A DNA stretch of 64,000 nt. Origin: Lunularia cruciata. Its lineage: Eukaryota; Streptophyta; Marchantiopsida; Lunulariales; Lunulariaceae. The stretch is taken from positions 77,956,931 through 78,020,930 of the forward strand of contig OX419755.1 in NCBI GenBank assembly GCA_948567375.1, in the 5' to 3' direction. Under the pieces are notes generated by a model, which saw only the letters and a program-made list of their open reading frames with translations, was not told where the DNA came from and made no database searches. Numbering within the stretch: the stretch's first letter is position 1; each line of letters opens with the position of its first letter. Shown here piece by piece: positions 45,701-56,985 of this stretch. A program made the translations under genes and the position numbers.

Positions 45701-48700
45701 ACAGTATTGCCTCGCGTAATGGCAGGCATTCTTTCCTGCAGTTGCTCGTTGGCTTGGATTTGTGAGCGTATCATCGGAGGAGTACTTGTTCCTTGCAAGT
45801 CACGAGAAAGACCCATTTGTCAACCTTCCGTATCTTTTGCCACTGTTGCTGCTGGGAATCACGGATGAGTCTTCAGACGTAGCTACAGCTTCGTTCTCAC
45901 TCATTGAAGAAGTTGGTCGTGTGTATGAGCATTACTTGTCTGTGCGGACTTCATCGTCTGACAAGGTCAGTCCATCTTCATTTATTCTCTGTATGTTAGC
46001 TACCCCGGCACTGCGTGGGCACTGATTAATCTTCGGTGCTATCTTGCAGACTTACTGTGAAACTCTGACCTCTTCCTTTTCTTTCGGTTGGTGTTCGTAA
46101 GCTCATGCTGACATAGAGCATGCAGGGTTTAATCCGACCCCTCAACACTCGCTCCTGGGGGGTCAAGATATTCTCTATTGGGAGAATGATTTCGTTAATG
46201 TCCAGACCACTAACATAATAATGACGTAAGACGCTGTCTTTCTTGGGGTTACATTTGCTCGCACTAACCCTTGCCTGCAGGTATATATGCATAACACCAC
46301 TCTACGCTTAGGTCCTGATCAAGTTTACCGAAGCACTGATCCTTGTCTGCAGGCAAGTGTAACCACAATGCGTGCTTCGCGTACCTCTCTGTGTAACTGA
46401 CAGTTATCAAGAATTGTCACTACCTTTAAGATGTCAGAGTCAAGTACGGTCAGACCTGGGTATAGAACCGGGTTATTTACAACGGGTTCTGTATTGCATT
46501 ACTCAAATATGTGTATTCTAGATATGATTTGAACCTTTTTGGGTTCCCTCTAAAGTCACACATTGAGTCATTTTCTCCATTCACGTGTGTGTTTTGTCAA
46601 AATATTTTGACTCTCTGCGTCACAGATGCTGGTGGATGTAGATGAGAAGTTCTTTCAAGGAAGTTTGCCAATTGACGGAGACAGCGTCTTGGTGGACAGT
46701 GTGGTAAAGGACGCCGCATTTCCCGACTTCTTGTTATCTTTTCCTTACCAACGGAGGCCTGCAGCTGGATGCCGCCGAATGTTGCAGGTACTAACATTCA
46801 GTTCATCCACACCGTTTTAGCATAGATAGGCTCCGAAATTCCTTCGTGTTGGGTTGATTTCTTCCAGATGCGTAGTTGGTCTGACGGTTACATTGCCTTG
46901 TTTTCCTGCTATTCAGGACAATCTAAAAGTTCTGCTTCGTCCCACAACCAGAGATCTAAGGGAGTGGAAGAATCTTGCCCGGGTCGGGGCTGCCAGGCTC
47001 GCCCACACTCTCTTGGTATGTGTCACTGTCATCATATGTAGCCTAGTGAGCTCAAAGACATCTTATGCTGATCATCTGCAGCAATTTTCATTGCACTTCG
47101 TACCCAATTTCCGATCAGATTGCAATACAAAGTGTAAGAAAAAACATTTACAGCGAAGCTTTCACTCCTTCTGGCAGTAGCGCTTACTCTGGCAATAGAT
47201 AGTCTCAATCTTAATATAGTTGTCATCTGGTGATTGATCAGGTTTTCGCAGAAGACCACATTACAGATTGTATAGACGTGCTACTGCCAGCTTTTACCAG
47301 GTTTGTGGCTCTAGTTCTTGTCGTTTTGCAGTAGCTCAACTGGATGTCCAAGTATTTGAATATGTTTATAGATCTCTTGGAATTGATGTGTACGTAATCG
47401 GGCCATTTAACCTGGTGATTGCAGTGCAGTTAGCGATGATGATGCGGCAGTTGCACAGCAGGTCATATCAGCCGTTCAGGTGCTTGGATTCCATGTACAC
47501 GCCGAACATTGGCTTCCTTTTATTTTGGAAGTTGTGACAGACAGTCGATCCAGTGATGCAATGGTACTTTCTCATGACGGGCAAGATTTATCCGACTCTT
47601 ATGATGATAAACTCAATTTCTCCTGATTGCTTTTTTTATGGTGTTGGTTATGTCTTTAAGTTGTTCTTATCTTATCATCTTACACCGTCTTAGTTGAATT
47701 CTAACGATCGCACATAGCTTTGTTGCAGACTCGAATATATTAAGCGTGATTTGGGCTGAAACTCTAGTAGCTACACCAATGCTTAGTTGCAGCACTGTAT
47801 CTGATGTTGCTAGATTTTCTGCTGATAATCCAAGATCAGACCACAGTCAGTGGATTTGGTTTCGAAACTTCCCACTGCAAGTCAGCACTTTCGCAAAGTT
47901 ACTTGAAATATTCTTCTCTCATCAGGTCAAGTCCTTGGTTCAGTTCATTTCCAGGCATATAATGCAACATCCACGAGTAGTCTTGTTAATCCTGTTCCGG
48001 CAACCTGTGTTCCATGCCTATCTGCAACATTTCAGAGAGCGAATGGTTTAGTGGTCCTGGTTGGGCTACTTTATGGGACTCCAAAGTACAGATTATCCGA
48101 GGAGTCAGTATTCGAGGTGCAATTTTGGCCCATACCCCTTATCCGCGAGTTTTAGTGGATGTCTGTCAGTCTTGGAAGTCCTGCCTGTGAGACCAGTCAA
48201 TGTTAGGGCTCAAGGTCTTAGTTGTCTGTTGAAAAGGATTTGCTTACCGTAGAAAAGTGGAAGAGCACGTTATCGGTATGAAAGTAAACCAACCTGTGGT
48301 CCTGCCCTTGAACTGCAGCTGAGCAGTGGACTCTCTCAAGCATATGTTCGATGCAATGATCATCCTGGCGTTAGACGTCAGGTAAAGAAACACCTTCTTT
48401 GGCTAGTCAAGTTAAATCGCAGAACTGAGTTCTTGTTGGGTCAAATCGCAGACTAACTATTCAATGGGTTTGGTTCGGCTACAGAAACTCAAATCCTTAA
48501 CTGTTACCTGCTGATTATTATTCATTGGTTATTATTCACGCACAGATGATTCTAATGTGGGTAATGGTGGCAGCTGTTAGCGGTGCTGAGCAATCTTTTA
48601 AACGTGGCGAAATATATCTCCGCGCCTTCGGCACTCAATATATTCCTTATTCTTCTTCAAGTACCAGATACTATCCATACAAATCATCTTTCTAGTGTAG

Positions 48701-51246
48701 ATGCAGTATAGAGTTCTATGTATCGATTCTTGCTGAAAAGAAATAGATGAACGAGGTATATTGTCGGAGGCTTTCGTGCAGCGGTATTTTTCTAGCACTT
48801 ACATTGGGTAGTTTCATCTGGCATATATGGACGTGGTTCTACGTTTCACCTAGCGACAGTATTACTGCTGATTTAGATTTGTTCTTGATAAGTCCTTATT
48901 TGATGATAACATGGTATCCGTGATGCAGCTGCAATCAACGGAAGCGGATAGTCATATACAACGGGGGGCTAGTGAAAACATTGAAACTCTTGCCAAGTCT
49001 TTAGGGCTTCTTTCGGTGAAAAATTTGTACGTGACCTTTATAAATGACTTGTTTCCTCTGGTGAGTGCCGGATATGAGGATTGGCTGGGGGTCTCGCCAG
49101 GGAAGGCTTTATTCCAAACATTTATGAGAAGATCTGAGAGTACGGTAAGTATCAAGCATTGGAGCGTATTCATTCCAATTGTTGGGCTTGTCACTCATCT
49201 AGCAAAGAGATCGTAGTAGATCTGCAAGACCGGCTTCTCGGAAGTCGACCTTCCATCGCCTGTTAAGAAGTTATATATGGAAGTCACAGAAAGTGGAGAG
49301 ACCAACTTTCACGGGGTCCTTAGTCCACCTTGCTTGAGGAAATGGTTGGCAGAGATACACTTGAGATCACCTGTTATTATAATATTGAATCTTGGAGGGG
49401 CCTGTAGAGTGAAAGGTAATTTTTTGGGCTAAAATTAGTCATGCCAACTACCACGACACTACGCGTTGCAATTTGAACTTCGATCACGTAACACATGGTT
49501 TAATCCAACGTGGGAGATACAGGTTGGACCTTACCTAAAAGATGTGGTGAGCATGTTCAAGGACTGTCTGCAGCAGGACCGAGATCCTGCCCTTCGGATT
49601 AGTTTTCTACAGGTTAGCAACAAAAGGGACTTTGGAGTCGAGCTGTGGCAGTTAAAGTTGCTAGTTACTTTCATAGGTGTACTAGGTTGCATGAATTGCC
49701 TACTGCAGCTCACAAGCTGACCTTGGAGACATTCGTGCCTTAGCTACTTGTCTAACTTTACTTTTGCTCGGAATCCTTACTAATGAATAGTTTAGATGTC
49801 CAAGTCCCTTGGGACTTTTACTGAGTAGGTCGTCCTTTCCTTGGCTTTGTCACTTGTTCTGACATGTGCGAAGTGCTGGCTCAGCTATTAGATGATATGT
49901 TCGAAATCCCAGATCTCGGGCCTTGGTGGTTGCCCCTAGGCGAAGAGATGATAAGTGAGCTTCTTATTCCTTGTGGCATCTGGCGAATTGGCAAGGTGAC
50001 TTTGAAGCCTGTCTTTGTAGATGCCTTTGACTATAATAATTTAAAGACCAGATGGTGCAAATTCATGAAAAAGTTTCAGATGTCTTAGGATACAACCATA
50101 TCAAGTAGTTAGACCAATTCGTACACTGATGGCCTGTAAGTTTCTCCGCAGGTTGCAGCAGCGATACGCCATAGAGCAATGGTCGCTTTGGGCACTTTCC
50201 TGAGACGGGATCTCTGCACGTACGATTTGATGGTAGAGCTGCTGAAACCAGACAAACAGTTTTTGAGCGTCATCAAATCTTGCCTTGATGAAGATTACTA
50301 TGTTGACACACGCCGAGCCACTTGTCATGTTGTAGAACATGTGATCCGCATAGCTGGAGATGAAATGGAAGGTACTCACTCGTAACAACTAGGAAATCGC
50401 TGTCGATCCATGTTGGCATGTATCTTAAGGAAACGACTTGTTTGGAGGTTGTTATGGACACTTGCATTTTTATCCACAGGTGTGCAAAGCACTATGCTGA
50501 GCTCGGAAATGCAAAAGCGACTGGATGACAGCAGTGACAGCGTACGGTTAGGAATCGTACCTGCGATTGGGATGTTCTTCCAGACTATGCGTAATAAGAG
50601 TAGCGATGAGACTGTAAGTGAATCGTAATCCGATTTAAGAACCATCTAAAATTACCAGCTTATTTACTCGATTCCTGCATCACTTCGGACTTGTATTGGC
50701 TTTGAAGTCTTCAAATTTGCTCTTAAGGGATTACTGTTGTAACTTGTGCATCAAGAGCGTTTACGGGAGCAAAGATTTAGTACCTTGACAACTGTAAAAG
50801 TTCAGTATCTGGTGATCTATCAATTTTAAGTTACGTTGCATTACCAATTTTACAGGTCAAAGGTCTCCTGTCGAGTCTCCTTGTTCATATGGACGATCAC
50901 AACCCGCAGATTCAGGTACAAATTGCTATGTTCCACTTTCAAAGGGGTATTTTAATTTCAGATAAAATATACATGCTTCTGTTACTACCAATTAGTATCA
51001 TATCTACCCAGGTTTTAGAGCTGTCTGATGGCATAGAGGTGTAAACGGCAAAGACTGAAGCTGCGAAAGTTGTGAATATGTGTGCAGGGCGCAGTGTGTA
51101 TAGCAGCACAAGCTTGTGCAACGCATAGACCAAAGCTTGTAATGGACCTAGCCACAAATATCTGTAAACACCACCGTTCATCTACATACTTGCACCAACT
51201 CGTGACGTTTGCAGAGTCGATAGAATCCGCTTCGATACCACCTTAG
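42710..51246 (+). CDS. DNAAF5: Dynein axonemal assembly factor 5 (HEATR2)
   Basis: Joined exons: 42710-42871, 43460-43576, 44144-44192, 44412-44536, 44899-45057, 45246-45374, 45726-45965, 46626-46787, 46917-47015, 47242-47300, 47425-47563, 48036-48116, 48319-48381, 48929-49144, 49523-49612, 49885-49995, 50152-50371, 50480-50613, 50856-50915, 51088-51246 (2574 nt, 857 aa; animal DNAAF5 is about 855 aa). HEAT-repeat helices run throughout. Diagnostic stretches are LLRPVVRCLSDSVEKCREL, EESEEIRLQLVHLL, LADPFHEIKKGACQ, PNIMHTHSRVRMAVLQAVDQ, RRPAAGCRRMLQDNLKVLL, LLVFAEDHITDCID, and near the end ICKHHRSSTYLHQLV. DNAAF5 acts in the cytoplasm to pre-assemble ciliary dynein arms. Exons 14-16 have the least certain borders. 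The zinc-knuckle gene is divergent upstream and the receptor kinase converges downstream. Confidence 0.92.
46195..46515 (-). repeat. Interspersed repeat, copy B (DNAAF5 intron 7)
   Basis: This is the inverted counterpart of 39960-40200 with the same order of blocks. It lies wholly inside intron 7 (45966-46625) of the DNAAF5 gene. Confidence 0.75.
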
Positions 51247-51752
51247 TGTTCTTTATCCATTAGGAGGAATGAAGGCATGTAGGTACGCTAATAGCTCTCG
51301 GGTGCTGGCAAAGTACCCACCTACCACACATGTATGAGGTGGTTCTGAAATATACGAAGTCGTACCGTCCGCATAGAGCACCAGTGCATTGATTGTCAAC
51401 TGAACCGACTACCCTAGTCAAGTTCTGAACCAAGAAGAACGCTTTTGGCGGGCCCAATGCACCCAGTGTACAGAGTGAACTCAGCCCTCCGTAGAGAAGG
51501 CTTCCTAAGCAAATATAAAGTGACAATTGATTGACCGAGAGCAGACAATTGATTGACCGAGACGATTAAGGCACTTATGAGACGTGATGGTTAAACGCAA
51601 ATAGCTCGGACTGCTCTGCAAATAAATCTGTACAGTGGAAGAGCACATCTCCTATACCAAGAGATCCAACAAAGGATCTCTCAAACATATATGATACATA
51701 CACTTCCGTATGGAAAAAGAAATGCAGGAGCAAAAATAATGTTAAGGGCGCA
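51247..51752. other. Convergent intergenic region
   Basis: It holds the 3' UTRs of DNAAF5 (plus) and the receptor kinase (minus). A short direct repeat, GACAATTGATTGACCGAGA, occurs twice near 51522-51560. No further gene is seen. Confidence 0.5.
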
Positions 51753-54700
51753 TCATAGCTGATCTTCTAGATTTCGCAGCACTACCAACATGGTCGGCCT
51801 CCTACTAGGCTGATCTTCAGTACAAGAAAGAGCAATTTTTAAAGCGGCCATAAGCTCTGATTCGCAACGGTCGATTGATAGCGTCGGATCGAATATGGTT
51901 GCGGCCTGATCCGTCTTCACCATGTAGCGCACCCAGCTCACAAGATTTCCTCCCTTTACAGGTTTGTAGATGCCTCCCGCTGGTCTCTTACCAGACAACA
52001 GCTCGAGTAGAACCACACCGAAACTGAAAACGTCACCCCGGGTCGTGACCCTCCACGATTGAGCATACTCTGGAGCAATATATCCTAAACTCCCAGCAAC
52101 AGCAGTGGTGATGTGGGACTCATACGTACTGATGTATCGAGCCAGCCCAAAGTCCGCCAAGCGACCATTAAATTGACAGTCAAGCAGAATGTTACTTGAC
52201 TTCAAATCGCGGTGAATAACATGAGGAATGCAGAAGTGATGCAGAAATGTGAGCCCTCTAGCCACATCATTTGCAATTGTCCTGCGCTTGCACCAAGGGA
52301 GAGGCTCCATACCATCCGTTCGGCTGTGAAGCCAGTTGTCTAAGCTGTTGTTGGACATATATTCGTACACTAATAGACGCTCAAAACCCATGGTGCAGTA
52401 ACCCAGCAAATGTACGAGGTTCTTGTGAGTGATACTTCCCAGCGTCTCCATCTCTGCCACGAACTCGCGTTCACCCTGGAATCCATCCTCCGTAAGCCTC
52501 TTGATGGCAACTATTTTCCCGTCTCTCAAATTTCCCTGGTACACCTTGCCAAAGCCTCCGTCACCTAGGACTTTGTCGTTGGAAAAGTTCTCCGTTGCCA
52601 CCAACAAATCATCATAAGTAAGATCGGCGTACTTTGTCTTGAACAGTTCTGAATGAAGAGATTCTCCCATTCTCACATTCTCACAGTTGTGGCAGAACAT
52701 AGTAACGGACGCATTCTCGCGGAGAGCATCGTGCGGAAAGCTCTTTCGACGTCTACTGAAGAGACCCTTTAACCGGATTTTGAACATGACCAATACAGCT
52801 AGAATCCCTGTAAGGAAACACCCACTAGTGACTCCCACTACGATGCTCACTGCTATGGTCGATTTCCCTGATCTCCGATTTGATGATTGCTGGGTACAGT
52901 TTACGGACAGAGGATGTCCGCACAGAAGTAGATTGCCCGAGAAGGCACTCGCACCTAAGCTCCACAGTGAAGAAGGTATTTCCCCTTCCAAGTTGTTATT
53001 ACTAAGGTTTAGTTTCAGGGAACTGTTATAATTGTAAGGGATTTCTCCACTAAGGTTGTTGCGGGAAAAATTCATGATGACGTCTCTATACCATTCTTTG
53101 GCGAATTCCGGGGGAAGACTTCCAGTCAGCTGGTTAGTTGACAGGTTCAGAACTTTGAGGTAGTCGCAGCGGCTAAACTGATGGGGAATGGGACCATCAA
53201 TTTGATTATTAGATAGGTCTATGAACTCGATCTGGAAGAGTTGTTCGACAACCGAAGGAAGCGGTCCATGAAGGTTATTTCCATGAAGGTCCAGGTAAAG
53301 AAGACCTTTCATGCACTCAATGGAAGAGTTCAGAGTCCCGCTGAAATTGTTGTCACTCAACACGAGCGTCTGCAGCTGTGAAGCGTAGATACCTTCTGAT
53401 ATTCGGTTTAGGTCACCAACAAGCTGATTCCTGGATAAATCAAGCTTTTGCATTTTTGAGGGGCGCCCAATAGTGGCAGGAAGCGTGCCCGTAAGACGAT
53501 TGTCTGCAAGTTCCAAGTTCAGCAACTCAGACACGTCTGAGAAATTGTCCGGAATGGTCCCGTTCAATAAATTGTGGGACAGGACTATGTACTCAATCTG
53601 AGGCAACGAGAAAAGATCTCCTGGGATGTGGCCTGTAAGAAGATTCCCGCCCAAGTAAAGCCGCGTAAGATTATTAAGCTGCGCCAGCCCTACCGGAAGC
53701 TCCCCTTGGATAAAATTCCAACTCAAGTTGATCTGCTTCAGTAGTGTGCAGTTGGCTAATTCTGACGGTATGCTTCCAGTCAGATTGTTGGACTGAAGTT
53801 CCACGGCCTCCAGAAATGTGAGTTTTCCTATCTCTCGCGGAATGCCAGAGACCAAACTGTTGTCATGAAGAGATAAAATTTTCAGACTGAAGCTCCTGAA
53901 GAGGTCCTCCGGGATGGAACCTGTAAGCCTGTTGTTGCTCAAGAGCAATTTTCTTAAGGCAGACAGATTCCCCAGATCGCTGGGAATGTTTCCAGAAAGA
54001 ACATTCGAAGAAAGGTCGAGTATTTCCAGTCTCGTAAGGTTTGATATTGCAGATGGCAAAGAACCTGTGAAACTATTGTTCGACGCTTGCAACGTAACGA
54101 GCTTGGACAAGTTACTAAAAAATTCGGGGAGATTTCCATCGAAGCTATTATCTTCCAAAAGCAATTCCTCCAAGCTGGGTAAAGTTGCACTGAAGGATTC
54201 TAGCTTGCCAATAAACTTATTTTGCCCCAGAGCAATCCGCCTCAAGTCCTTCAGCTGAAAGATAGACATGGGGATAGGACCACTTAGACCGCAGCGTGTA
54301 ACGTCAAAACTCTGCAATTTCGAGCAATTTCCGATGTGCGGCGGAACTTGCCCCACCAAATCCTTCAGATACGATAAATTCAACACCCTTAAGTTCGAGA
54401 GCTTCCCGACGTCAGGAGGCACACTACCCGTTAGCACGTTGCCTCCAAGGTTGAGAACAGCCAGGTTTTCCAGCCCGAACAGATCTGAGAAGTTCCCCTC
54501 GAAGCTGTTCCCGGACAAGTCCAGCAACTGCAACCTCTGGAGCTTCGCCAATTGAAAGGGGATTGGTCCAGAGAAGTCATTTCCACTCAAATTCAGCGCC
54601 ACTAAGCTCGACAGATTTCCAATCCCAAAGTCAAGAGTCCCTGTCAAGTTCATCTGTGCAAGATTCACCTCTGTTAAATTCGAGAGGGTCCCAATGGCTG

Positions 54701-55181
54701 GGGGCACACTTCCAGTGAGGTTGTTACCGGCGAGACTGAGGACAGCTAGGCTTTTGAGCCGGAACACAAATGAAAAATCTCCTTCGAAACTGTTCCTGGA
54801 CAGATCTAGCAGTTGGAGCCTCTGGCACTTTAATAAAGCGACAGGGATTGGTCCAGAGAAGTGATTCTCGCTCAAATTTAGATTCACTAAGCTCGACAGA
54901 TTCCCAATTCCGAAATCTAGAGTCCCTGTTAAGTTCATCTGCGGAAGAGACATGCTCACCACCTCGTCGGAACCCTCGCATATTATCCCCCTCCAATTGC
55001 ATGGATTATTCCCAATCCAATCTGCCGGGGCGCTGTCTCTCAACTGGTCCTTGAACGCCCTAAGCACCTTGACGTCGGAAAAGCTGCACAGACAGACCTC
55101 GACCATCAACAACCCCGTAAAAATCTTCACAAGTAGGGTTTCCTGCACGAACTGGACCGTTCCCATTCCACGAAGATCCAT
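51753..55181 (-). CDS. LRR receptor-like kinase, EMS1/EXS-type kinase
   Basis: A single exon encodes 1142 aa. A hydrophobic leader (about residues 13-33) is followed by an LRR N-cap (FKDQLRDSAPADWIGNNPCNW), about 25-28 LRRs (residues ~75-750) with frequent NLS/NLT glycosylation sites, a Cys-pair cap (LLLCGHPLSVNC), a membrane segment (~775-800) and a kinase from ~865. Kinase residues: GDGGFG loop 873-878, Lys894 (VAIKRL), Glu910 (AEMETL), HRD 990-992, DFG from 1010, and APEY. All are intact, so an active RD kinase is expected. Kinase wording such as GDGGFGKVYQG, EFVAEMETLG and SNNSLDNWL fits the EMS1/EXS group, whose members perceive secreted peptides at the plasma membrane. The ligand here is unknown. 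The upstream Met6 could also be the start. Residues 81-175 and 176-270 are a tandem duplication. Confidence 0.93.
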   Translation of the reverse strand: MDLRGMGTVQFVQETLLVKIFTGLLMVEVCLCSFSDVKVLRAFKDQLRDSAPADWIGNNPCNWRGIICEGSDEVVSMSLPQMNLTGTLDFGIGNLSSLVNLNLSENHFSGPIPVALLKCQRLQLLDLSRNSFEGDFSFVFRLKSLAVLSLAGNNLTGSVPPAIGTLSNLTEVNLAQMNLTGTLDFGIGNLSSLVALNLSGNDFSGPIPFQLAKLQRLQLLDLSGNSFEGNFSDLFGLENLAVLNLGGNVLTGSVPPDVGKLSNLRVLNLSYLKDLVGQVPPHIGNCSKLQSFDVTRCGLSGPIPMSIFQLKDLRRIALGQNKFIGKLESFSATLPSLEELLLEDNSFDGNLPEFFSNLSKLVTLQASNNSFTGSLPSAISNLTRLEILDLSSNVLSGNIPSDLGNLSALRKLLLSNNRLTGSIPEDLFRSFSLKILSLHDNSLVSGIPREIGKLTFLEAVELQSNNLTGSIPSELANCTLLKQINLSWNFIQGELPVGLAQLNNLTRLYLGGNLLTGHIPGDLFSLPQIEYIVLSHNLLNGTIPDNFSDVSELLNLELADNRLTGTLPATIGRPSKMQKLDLSRNQLVGDLNRISEGIYASQLQTLVLSDNNFSGTLNSSIECMKGLLYLDLHGNNLHGPLPSVVEQLFQIEFIDLSNNQIDGPIPHQFSRCDYLKVLNLSTNQLTGSLPPEFAKEWYRDVIMNFSRNNLSGEIPYNYNSSLKLNLSNNNLEGEIPSSLWSLGASAFSGNLLLCGHPLSVNCTQQSSNRRSGKSTIAVSIVVGVTSGCFLTGILAVLVMFKIRLKGLFSRRRKSFPHDALRENASVTMFCHNCENVRMGESLHSELFKTKYADLTYDDLLVATENFSNDKVLGDGGFGKVYQGNLRDGKIVAIKRLTEDGFQGEREFVAEMETLGSITHKNLVHLLGYCTMGFERLLVYEYMSNNSLDNWLHSRTDGMEPLPWCKRRTIANDVARGLTFLHHFCIPHVIHRDLKSSNILLDCQFNGRLADFGLARYISTYESHITTAVAGSLGYIAPEYAQSWRVTTRGDVFSFGVVLLELLSGKRPAGGIYKPVKGGNLVSWVRYMVKTDQAATIFDPTLSIDRCESELMAALKIALSCTEDQPSRRPTMLVVLRNLEDQL
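54372..54941 (-). repeat. Tandem duplication inside the LRR domain
   Basis: Two 285-bp units (54941-54657 and 54656-54372) encode the same four LRRs, each beginning QMNLTGTLDFGIGNLSSLV. The frame is preserved and the period is 95 residues. Confidence 0.9.
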
Positions 55182-56925
55182 AAAATCCCGCCAATTGCTC
55201 GGGCAAAATCACTCCCGTTACCAGACAATAATCACAACACTAAGCTAATCCGCGGGGTGTCTCGCAGACAGGCCCCCCGCTCCAATCCCCCGCCACGCCC
55301 TATCCTTTACACACCCGCACCACCGCAGTATCACATAGTTGCCATACACTTCTCGATAATTAACGCCGATACCGTAATCAGACCACGAGGCCGCCCCGGC
55401 CACGGTATAATTTCCACCACCGACACGGCGTCGCCCTTGTCACTCCACCAAGGAATAGAAGTCCCCTCCTCCTCCGACGCCATGGATCAGACGCTCCCAC
55501 TCCTCAATCACCCCTCACAATTCACAACATAATCCACCGCCGCTCCTGCTGGCGCTGCTGAACACAAACAACATCGTCCTGGTACAGCAACAGCTGAAAA
55601 TTCACATCCGCTCCTCCTGACCGCGCTCTGCTGCCAACCTCAAAAACTCCATCTACCATTTCTTCAGCTCCATAGAGCACTTCTTCTTCTTCCTCCTCAT
55701 CTCCGTCTGCTGCATGGCGCGGGTGACTCACCCCGCGCCTTCCAATTTTGACTCCTTCGTTACACATGACTATTTCTTCTTGGTTGTGGCCCCTCCCCTG
55801 CGCCTCTCTTTCTCCATCGAGAATCGCTTCGCTCGCACCTTTTCTCCGGGTCTAACGCTCTCCGTCCCCTTCCCGATCTGAATCCAACCCGGCCAGTTCC
55901 CGGTGCGACCAGGCCAGTTTCTGGACTTCTATGACATCGGGAAGATAGCCGACGCCGATTAACAAACCGGGCACTGGAACACGGCAATTCTCTCCATTTC
56001 TGAGCAGTTTCCAAAATGTCATAAACACTCCGGTCCCTTACGAGCTTCCCGGGACACTAAACACGTTCTTGACACGAGTTCTCCGAGCAGTGGGCTCACC
56101 GGCGCGAGGGTGGTTCCTCGAACCTGAACCGCGCGGGTCCTCGCCTCACACGTGTTGTTCGTTGCTGGGGAGGCGTTTCCTCTGTCTTGTCCGTACGCAG
56201 CGGATATTCCTTATCATGTTGAATATATTTCATTTTGACTCACCTTTTCCCGTTCTTGCTTCGAAGGAGGATCAACCAGCTTTTGCTTTTCCGGGAGTTC
56301 CCATTTTGTTTTGGGAGTTGACTTGATATGAATTAAATTCTTGGGACAGAGTCCAGGACAGACCGAAAGAGATTGTCTATTATTGCGTAATTATTTCGGA
56401 TCAGATCTTAAAAGGTTCGGGTCTCCCTCTCATGTCGCTCTAAATTGTAGTTTTTTCATCATTTTCTTGATTCTAGCGTGGTTTGGCTCTTGGGGGGTGG
56501 CATCTAGAGGTGAGTTAGCCAAGTATCTTGAAGCATGTGATCTCGTACTGAGAACCACGTATGTTGTTATCATAACACGAGGTGGGTTGATTCATTTTGG
56601 TAATCTAACTTTGGGGTTTGGTTCTTGCACAATCAATATCGTTTACGACCTGAATTAAATCTAGCTAAAATCGGGTAGAACGATATGAAATCATCTATGC
56701 AGCACTTCTATGGTGTCCTAGTTTCATTTCTACCAGACACACGTTGGTTAACGTTTCTTTATTTGTCTTTTGCATCGGCAAGCAAATCGTACAAAGACGA
56801 GTTTAGAAATGCTTGGAGGTCAGAAAAAATGATCAACTATATCTCCTCGTCGACTCCCCAAATTACTGTTACAAGGTTTTGTATTTGTCATATTTACAGA
56901 TCATCTTAAGTTGTTCGTACATCAC
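55182..56925. other. Upstream of the receptor gene; no gene recognised
   Basis: 55182-55560 should contain the promoter and 5' UTR of the receptor kinase. It is GC-richer and has pyrimidine-rich tracts on the plus strand. Frames at 55520-56010 (minus) are low-complexity Arg/Glu-rich and not convincing. 56069-56660 shows open frames without recognisable domains. Confidence 0.4.
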
Positions 56926-56929
56926 TTAA

Positions 56930-56985
56930 AAGTCTTGATGGGGTCTTCCCATCCTTCGTGTTTTCCACGCGGTTGCCCTTTTCTC
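56930..56985 (+). repeat. LINE-like 3' tail, copy 3
   Basis: CTTGATGGGGTCTTCCCATC then CTTCGTG...CGCGGTTGCCC repeats the core of the tails at 5510-5565 and 34490-34550. It is shorter than both. Confidence 0.6.

Noticed and set aside
46026-46292. Minus-strand 88-codon ORF in DNAAF5 intron 7
   Set aside because: It lies in the interspersed repeat and intron and has no protein similarity I can see.
54770-55054. Plus-strand ORFs opposite the receptor kinase
   Set aside because: They are antisense shadows of the LRR coding sequence, as are those at 52429-54555.
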